64,000 nucleotides of DNA from UBA11574 sp963752565 (GTDB lineage Bacteria > Desulfobacterota > Desulfobacteria > Desulfobacterales > UBA11574): NCBI GenBank assembly GCA_963752565.1, contig CAVVZC010000003.1:124001-188000 (forward strand), in the 5' to 3' direction. The notes under the pieces are model-generated. The model was not told the origin of the DNA, searched no databases, and saw only the letters and a list, made by a program, of their open reading frames with translations. A program made the translations under genes and the position numbers. Positions 59,030 through 64,000 of this stretch are shown here, one piece after another (the first letter of the stretch is position 1; every line of letters starts with the position of its first letter).

Positions 59030-59644
59030 GTGCCGTTAATACCTATGGTTATTGAACAAAGCAGCAGGGGTGAGCGAGCCTACGACATATACTCAAGGCT
59101 CCTCAAGGACAGGATTATTTTCCTTGGGACAGCCATGAATGATGAAGTTGCAAATCTCTTAATCGCACAGCTTCTATTTCTTGAGTCCGAAGACCCTGAT
59201 AAGGATATAAATTTTTATGTAAATTCACCCGGAGGTATTGTAACTTCAGGATTGGCGGTTTATGATACCATGCAGTACATCAAACCGGACATTGCAACGG
59301 TATGTATCGGTCAGGCCGCCAGTATGGGTGCACTTTTATTGACCGCCGGGACAAAGGGAAAGCGTTATTCACTTCCCAATTCAAGGATTTTGATCCATCA
59401 ACCCATGGGCGGATTTCAAGGACAGGCATCAGATATCGAGATCCAGGCCAAAGAAATCCTTCGCATGAAAGAAACCTTAAATCAAATACTGGTGCGTCAT
59501 ACTGGAAAAAATTTGAGTCAAATACAAAATGATACAGATCGTGACTTTTTTATGAGCGGTGTGGAAGCCAAAGAATACGGTATTATCGATCATGTTATCG
59601 AAAACAGAGATGATTTGAATAAAATAGAAAAGACGGAGAATTAA
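59030..59644 (+). CDS. clpP: ATP-dependent Clp protease proteolytic subunit
   Basis: 204 aa. Catalytic Ser in IGQAASMGALLLTAGTKGKR, His in NSRILIHQPMGGFQGQASDI and Asp in QNDTDRDFFMSGVEAKEYGI. GTG start at 59030 after AAGGAGATGA, beginning MPLIPMVIEQSSRGERAYDI. Assembles the degradation chamber used by ClpX. Confidence 0.97.
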   Translation: MPLIPMVIEQSSRGERAYDIYSRLLKDRIIFLGTAMNDEVANLLIAQLLFLESEDPDKDINFYVNSPGGIVTSGLAVYDTMQYIKPDIATVCIGQAASMGALLLTAGTKGKRYSLPNSRILIHQPMGGFQGQASDIEIQAKEILRMKETLNQILVRHTGKNLSQIQNDTDRDFFMSGVEAKEYGIIDHVIENRDDLNKIEKTEN

Positions 59645-59645
59645 A

Positions 59646-60899
59646 ATGGCGAAAAAAAGGGATATGAACGACAACCTTTTCTGTTCATTCTGCGGAAAGA
59701 ATCAGAAAGAGGTTCAAAAACTGATTGCCGGTCCTGCCGTCTATATTTGTGATGAATGTATCCAACTGTGCAGTGAAATTATAGAAGAGGAAAGGGGAAA
59801 AGACGAAAAAGACACGGAGCGGCTTTTAGTCCCAAAAGAAATAAAAGAAATGCTCGATGATTATGTCATTGAACAAGATGCAGCAAAAAAAATCCTCGCT
59901 GTTGCAGTTTACAATCATTACAAGCGCCTGGATTCATCCATCAAAACTGGAGATGTGGAGATACAGAAGAGCAATATCCTTCTTATTGGACCGACCGGAT
60001 GTGGGAAAACATTGCTGGCACAAACCCTTGCCAGATTTCTAAATGTACCCTTTACGATTGCCGATGCCACAAGCCTTACTGAAGCCGGCTACGTCGGCGA
60101 GGATGTCGAAAATATCATCCTTGCTCTGCTTCAAAATGCGGATTATGATGTGGAAAAGGCAGGACGGGGTATTGTATACATTGACGAAATCGACAAAATA
60201 GCTCGAAAATCCGACAACCCTTCCATTACCCGTGATGTTTCGGGAGAAGGCGTTCAGCAGGCATTATTGAAAATTATAGAAGGGACCACTGCCAGTGTTC
60301 CTCCCAAAGGGGGACGAAAACACCCTCAACAGGATTTTGTTAAAGTCGACACTTCTAACATACTTTTTATTTGTGGTGGAACTTTTACCGGACTCGAGCA
60401 GGTCATCCAGCGGCGTCTTGGTTCCAAAGTCATGGGCTTTGGGGCTAAAATCATCAAACAGGAAGAGAAAAATATCGGTGAAATTCTTAAAATGGTGCGA
60501 CCCGAGGACCTCATTAAATACGGTTTGATTCCTGAATTTTTGGGTCGTCTCCCTGTTATTGCGACCCTTGGTGAATTGAATGCGTCTGCTTTGATCAGAA
60601 TACTGAAAGAGCCGAAAAACGCCCTGATAAAGCAGTTTAAAAAACTCATGGAGATAGAAGGTGTAAATCTCAGATTAACAGATAGCGCACTTATAGCCAT
60701 TGCCGAAGAGGCCATGAAACGCAAATCCGGTGCCAGAGGTCTACGTGCCATTATGGAAAAATGCATGATCGATGTCATGTATGAGATCCCCTCCATGGAG
60801 AATGTCAAAGAATGTGTTATAGGAGAAGATACTGTTCTCAATCAGGAAGATCCAATTCTCTTATTTGAACAACCCCAAAAAAAAGCACAAGACGGATGA
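59646..60899 (+). CDS. clpX: ClpX unfoldase
   Basis: 417 aa. N-terminal C4 zinc domain (CSFCGKNQKEVQKL, YICDECIQLC), Walker A IGPTGCGKTLLAQTLA, Walker B IVYIDEIDKIAR and the GYVGEDVE pore motif. The ClpP-binding loop is IGxxF-like: here VMGFGAKI. It starts one base after the clpP stop, with GGAG ribosome site. Confidence 0.97.
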   Translation: MAKKRDMNDNLFCSFCGKNQKEVQKLIAGPAVYICDECIQLCSEIIEEERGKDEKDTERLLVPKEIKEMLDDYVIEQDAAKKILAVAVYNHYKRLDSSIKTGDVEIQKSNILLIGPTGCGKTLLAQTLARFLNVPFTIADATSLTEAGYVGEDVENIILALLQNADYDVEKAGRGIVYIDEIDKIARKSDNPSITRDVSGEGVQQALLKIIEGTTASVPPKGGRKHPQQDFVKVDTSNILFICGGTFTGLEQVIQRRLGSKVMGFGAKIIKQEEKNIGEILKMVRPEDLIKYGLIPEFLGRLPVIATLGELNASALIRILKEPKNALIKQFKKLMEIEGVNLRLTDSALIAIAEEAMKRKSGARGLRAIMEKCMIDVMYEIPSMENVKECVIGEDTVLNQEDPILLFEQPQKKAQDG

Positions 60900-60920
60900 T
60901 CGGGAGAATAATCGCTTATT

Positions 60921-63362
60921 ATGATTAGTTTACAAAAATTTTTTAAAGATGATGATTCTGATTCGCCAAACATACTACTACCGCTTCTACCGCTGAGGGA
61001 TATCGTTGTTTTTCCCCACATGGTTGCACCGCTTTTTGTAGGACGATCGAAATCAGTGAACGCTCTTACCGATGCGATGAACCACGATAAAAGGGTTTTT
61101 CTTGCCACCCAGACCAAAGCAGGCATCGACAACCCCGGTGAAAAAGATATCAGTCATGTAGGAACCATTGCTAGTGTGCTTCAACTTCTAAAGCTTCCTG
61201 ATGGAACGGTAAAAGCTTTGATCGAAGGGAAAAACAGAGCTTCTATTGCCCGTTTTGTTAAGAACAAAGACTTTTTTCAGGTGGAGTTGGAATTGATTCC
61301 CGAAATGGGAGTATCGCCTGCAGAGGGTGAAGCACTGGTCAGAGCGATTAACAAAAGTTTCGATGAGTATGCCCAAGTAAACAAGAGCCTATCAAAAGAT
61401 CTTGTGAAAAGTGTTTCCAGCATCTCAGATCCTTCAAAGCTTGTTGATACTATGGCGGCTCATTTCGCGTTCAAAATTGATGATAAACAGCATCTGTTGG
61501 AAACGGTTACCTTGGAAAAACGGCTTTCTTTCCTTCTGAGTTTGATCAAGATGGAAATTGATATTTTCAAAATGGATCAGCGGATAAAAAATCGTGTCAA
61601 GGAACAGATGGATAAAACTCAGAAAAATTATTATCTGAATGAACAGATGCGGGCCATAAAAAAGGAAATCGGTTCTGAGGATGATCATGGGGACGAACTT
61701 AGAGAGCTTGAAAAGCGAATCAAACGTAAAAAGATGTCCAAAGAGTCTGCAGGAAAGGTTAGACATGAATTTAGAAAGCTCAAAATGATGACCCCCATGT
61801 CTGCGGAAGCTACGGTGGTTCGAGGCTATATCGACTGGTTAATCAGCCTTCCGTGGTTTGATCGAAGCAGGGTGCGCAAAGATCTTGACGAAGCCGATAA
61901 GATACTTGAAGAAGATCACTACGGATTGAAAAAGCCAAAGGAACGCATACTGGAATATCTGGCTGTTCAGTGCCTTGTCAAAAAAATTAGGGGGCCGATC
62001 CTCTGTTTTGTAGGACCACCTGGGGTTGGTAAAACCTCTTTGGCCAAATCTGTTGCCCGGGCCACAGGAAGAAAATTTGTACGTCTTTCTCTGGGAGGTG
62101 TTAGGGATGAGGCTGAAATTCGAGGACATCGGCGCACATACATCGGTGCAATGCCCGGCAAAATCATCCAATCCCTGAAAAAGGTGGGTGTCAATAATCC
62201 GGTATTTTGCCTTGATGAAGTGGATAAAATGAGTATGGATTTTCGAGGAGATCCCTCAGCCGCCCTTTTGGAAGTTCTTGATCCTGAGCAAAATTTCAGC
62301 TTCAACGATCATTATCTGGACGTTGATTACGATCTTTCAGATATCCTGTTTATTACCACAGCCAACACATTACCTGAGATACCCCTTCCATTACAGGATA
62401 GAATGGAGATCATACGCCTACCCGGCTATGCAGAATATGAAAAATATCATATTGCTAAAGACTTTTTAATATCCAAGCAGATAAAAATGAACGGGCTGGA
62501 AGAAAAAAATTTACAATTTTCCAAGAATGGTATGCTCACGATAATTCGTCGATATACTAGAGAATCAGGGGTAAGAAATCTGGAACGTGAGATCTCTTCA
62601 ATATGCCGGAAGATTGCACGAAAAATTGTAAAAAATAAAGAGGCTAAAACCTATAAAGTAACGGCAAATTCGATCCAGAAATACCTGGGTCCACCCCGAT
62701 TCAAGGAGATTCAGATAGAAGAACAAGACCAAGTCGGCACTGTAACCGGTCTTGCCTGGACCCAAGTGGGTGGCGAGTTACTTTCCATTGAAACCCTGAT
62801 TATGCCCGGCAAAGGAAAACTCACCATGACCGGTAAACTGGGAGAGGTGATGCAAGAGTCTGCCCAGGCGGCGGTCAGCTATGTTCGTTCACGGGTAGCG
62901 AACCTTGCAATAGATCCAGCGTTTTATAAACTAAACGATATTCATATTCATATACCTGAAGGTGCTATTTCAAAAGACGGACCATCTGCCGGGATTTCAA
63001 TGTGCACTTCTTTGGTATCGGCTTTAGCAAAGAAACCCGTTTTCCGTGATATTGCCATGACCGGTGAAATAACATTGCGGGGCCGAGTTTTAGCAATAGG
63101 AGGACTAAAAGAGAAGATTCTAGCCGCTCACAGGGGCGGTATTAAAAAGGTCGTCATCCCCAAAGAAAACAAGAAAGATTTAAAGGATATTCCCGCTACG
63201 GTCTTAAAAGCGATTGAGATTGTTTTGGTTGAGCATATGGATGAGGTTCTGCCCCATGCGTTGATTCTGGAACCAGGGGATACGATTTTCAAAGAACACG
63301 ATATCCCATTTGGAGTGATGACCGAGGAAATGGATAAGGATCAAAGATCAGCTTTGATTTGA
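60921..63362 (+). CDS. lon: ATP-dependent Lon protease
   Basis: 813 aa. N-terminal LON substrate domain (LLPLLPLRDIVVFPHMVAPL), AAA+ module with Walker A CFVGPPGVGKTSLAKS and sensor NTLPEIPLPLQDRMEIIRL, and the proteolytic domain with catalytic Ser in PEGAISKDGPSAGISMCTSL and Lys in IGGLKEKILAAHRGGIKKVV. Follows clpX by 21 bases. Ribosome site GGGAGAA. Final gene of the operon. Confidence 0.97.
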   Translation: MISLQKFFKDDDSDSPNILLPLLPLRDIVVFPHMVAPLFVGRSKSVNALTDAMNHDKRVFLATQTKAGIDNPGEKDISHVGTIASVLQLLKLPDGTVKALIEGKNRASIARFVKNKDFFQVELELIPEMGVSPAEGEALVRAINKSFDEYAQVNKSLSKDLVKSVSSISDPSKLVDTMAAHFAFKIDDKQHLLETVTLEKRLSFLLSLIKMEIDIFKMDQRIKNRVKEQMDKTQKNYYLNEQMRAIKKEIGSEDDHGDELRELEKRIKRKKMSKESAGKVRHEFRKLKMMTPMSAEATVVRGYIDWLISLPWFDRSRVRKDLDEADKILEEDHYGLKKPKERILEYLAVQCLVKKIRGPILCFVGPPGVGKTSLAKSVARATGRKFVRLSLGGVRDEAEIRGHRRTYIGAMPGKIIQSLKKVGVNNPVFCLDEVDKMSMDFRGDPSAALLEVLDPEQNFSFNDHYLDVDYDLSDILFITTANTLPEIPLPLQDRMEIIRLPGYAEYEKYHIAKDFLISKQIKMNGLEEKNLQFSKNGMLTIIRRYTRESGVRNLEREISSICRKIARKIVKNKEAKTYKVTANSIQKYLGPPRFKEIQIEEQDQVGTVTGLAWTQVGGELLSIETLIMPGKGKLTMTGKLGEVMQESAQAAVSYVRSRVANLAIDPAFYKLNDIHIHIPEGAISKDGPSAGISMCTSLVSALAKKPVFRDIAMTGEITLRGRVLAIGGLKEKILAAHRGGIKKVVIPKENKKDLKDIPATVLKAIEIVLVEHMDEVLPHALILEPGDTIFKEHDIPFGVMTEEMDKDQRSALI

Positions 63363-63444
63363 TTTCTCTTTATAGAGAGAAACAAAATTTAAAGCCAATT
63401 TAGGCTTGACTTCATATAGTTAAATTGTTAGCAGTAAGTTTTCC

Positions 63445-63520
63445 GGGCGGGTAGCTCAGTTGGGAGAGCATCGGCCTTACAAGCCGAGGGTCACAGGTTC
63501 AAGCCCTGTTCCGCCCACCA
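63445..63520 (+). tRNA. tRNA-Val (TAC)
   Basis: 76 bases with encoded CCA. Acceptor GGGCGGG/TCCGCCC (one G-T), anticodon arm TCGGC-CTTACAA-GCCGA giving TAC, T arm ACAGG-TTCAAGC-CCTGT. Confidence 0.95.
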
Positions 63521-63571
63521 TTTTGACTGACTGTTGAAATTGATTCGATAAAATTAAAAATTAACTTTTTT

Positions 63572-63650
63572 GGGGGTGTAGCTCAGTTTGGTTAGAGCGT
63601 CCCGTCTTTCACGGCGGGAAGATCGAAAGTTCAAGTCTCATTCGCTCTAA
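63572..63650 (+). pseudogene. tRNA-like unit, tandem copy 1 (degenerate)
   Basis: Begins exactly like tRNA-Asp at 63794 (GGGGGTGTAGCTCAGTTTGG and TTAGAGCG). The anticodon arm is Glu-like (CCGTC-TTTCAC-GGCGG, one base short in the loop). The 3' third (GAAAGTTCAAGTCTCATTCG) cannot form the acceptor or T stem. CGCTCTAA at its 3' edge pairs perfectly with internal TTAGAGCG instead. Confidence 0.7.
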
Positions 63651-63682
63651 ACTTTAATTATTATAAAATCTTTAATTTCTCT

Positions 63683-63761
63683 GGGGGTGTAGCTCAGTTT
63701 GGTTAGAGCGTCCCGTCTTTCACGGCGGGAAGATCGAAAGTTCAAGTCTCATTCGCTCTAA
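63683..63761 (+). pseudogene. tRNA-like unit, tandem copy 2 (degenerate)
   Basis: Identical to copy 1 and placed 111 bases later, with an identical spacer before tRNA-Asp a further 111 bases on. Same structural defects. Confidence 0.7.
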
Positions 63762-63793
63762 ACTTTAATTATTATAAAATCTTTAATTTCTCT

Positions 63794-63871
63794 GGGGGTG
63801 TAGCTCAGTTTGGTTAGAGCGCCGGCCTGTCAAGCCGGAGGTCGCGAGTTCAAGTCTCGTCACTCCCGCCA
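63794..63871 (+). tRNA. tRNA-Asp (GTC)
   Basis: 78 bases with encoded CCA. Acceptor GGGGGTG/CACTCCC (one wobble), anticodon arm CCGGC-CTGTCAA-GCCGG giving GTC, T arm GCGAG-TTCAAGT-CTCGT. Confidence 0.95.
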
Positions 63872-63879
63872 TTCTGCCA

Positions 63880-63914
63880 CTAAGCTTGTTATTCACATAA
63901 CAAGCTTTTTTTAT
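63880..63914 (+). terminator. Rho-independent terminator after tRNA-Asp
   Basis: AAGCTTGTTAT-tcac-ATAACAAGCTT, an 11-bp stem followed by six T. Confidence 0.85.
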
Positions 63915-63917
63915 GCC

Positions 63918-64000
63918 ATGACTTATTTTGTATACATCATTGAAAGTCTCAAAGACGGAAGCTATTATATCGGCTCCACCCAAAACCTTTCCGAGAGAAT
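63918..64000 (+). CDS. GIY-YIG nuclease-family protein, 3' partial
   Basis: The 27 codons before the window ends read MTYFVYIIESLKDGSYYIGS then TQNLSER. This is the start of the UPF0213/YhbQ-type GIY-YIG domain (Y-x-Y-I...YYIGST). The rest lies beyond the window. Confidence 0.75.
   Translation, partial: MTYFVYIIESLKDGSYYIGSTQNLSER

Noticed and set aside
63783..63983. Minus-strand 66-aa ORF
   Set aside because: It is the antisense of tRNA-Asp and the start of the GIY-YIG gene; such 'RLELATSGLTGRRSNQTELH' readings are a known tRNA artefact.

Overview
The window looks like a chromosomal segment of a sulfate-reducing Desulfobacterota bacterium (Desulfobacterales-like). This is inferred from family content, not from a search. 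The indicators are a class III PHA synthase (PhaE/PhaC), a formate-THF ligase, a three-subunit 2-oxoacid:ferredoxin oxidoreductase, LUD/CCG iron-sulfur lactate-utilisation proteins, small cysteine-rich proteins of the PxxKW type, PEP-CTERM proteins and a tig-clpP-clpX-lon block. Base composition is moderate and intergenic DNA is AT-rich.

Layout. 0-4.2 kb: nitroreductase (cut by the window edge), a 147-bp palindromic repeat, methionine aminopeptidase with a SEC-C zinc motif, a GDPD phosphodiesterase and a HAD/AIR-synthase fusion. 4.5-13.3 kb: asparaginase-like protein, free-standing tRNA-Thr editing domain with an RNase II/R enzyme, a heterodimeric ABC exporter, and formate-THF ligase. 13.5-18.4 kb: TrmL, small zinc/cysteine proteins, a NarX/NarL-like two-component pair, dodecin. 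18.7-26.4 kb: a PHA granule island with phaE, phaC, a GAF protein, phaJ, a coiled-coil protein, a second PhaC-like enzyme, two phasin-like proteins and phaR. 26.5-29.4 kb: ferredoxin oxidoreductase gamma-beta-alpha. 30.7-33.4 kb: SurA/PpiC foldase and a fibronectin-III surface protein behind a c-di-GMP-type riboswitch.

34.3-49.8 kb is accessory DNA. It holds tyrosine recombinase fragments, a tRNA-Leu with an inverted partial copy 14.7 kb away, lactate-oxidation genes (GlcF-like, LutC, LutB-LutA fusion), and many tiny ORFs. It also holds three PEP-CTERM genes plus one decayed copy, three copies of an Arg-rich 'RRSG' micro-ORF, a second GEMM-like riboswitch, four sigma-54-type promoters, an AAA+ regulator without a recognisable GAFTGA loop, a ParA relic, a possible secreted or modified peptide precursor and a candidate sigma-54-driven small RNA. 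My main candidate for something undescribed is this module set: cyclic-dinucleotide and sigma-54 control over short PEP-CTERM surface proteins coupled to RRSG micro-ORFs.

49.8-64 kb is mostly housekeeping: YgjP-like protease, CbbQ/NorQ ATPase, stress proteins, thioesterase, tRNA-Pro, amidase, tRNA-Leu, tig-clpP-clpX-lon, tRNA-Val and tRNA-Asp. tRNA-Asp is preceded by two tandem 111-bp copies of a broken tRNA-like unit. At least five single-base indels in short homopolymers (exporter, formate-THF ligase twice, oxidoreductase gamma, DUF4395-like protein) break otherwise good genes. Sequencing or assembly error should be excluded before calling these pseudogenes.
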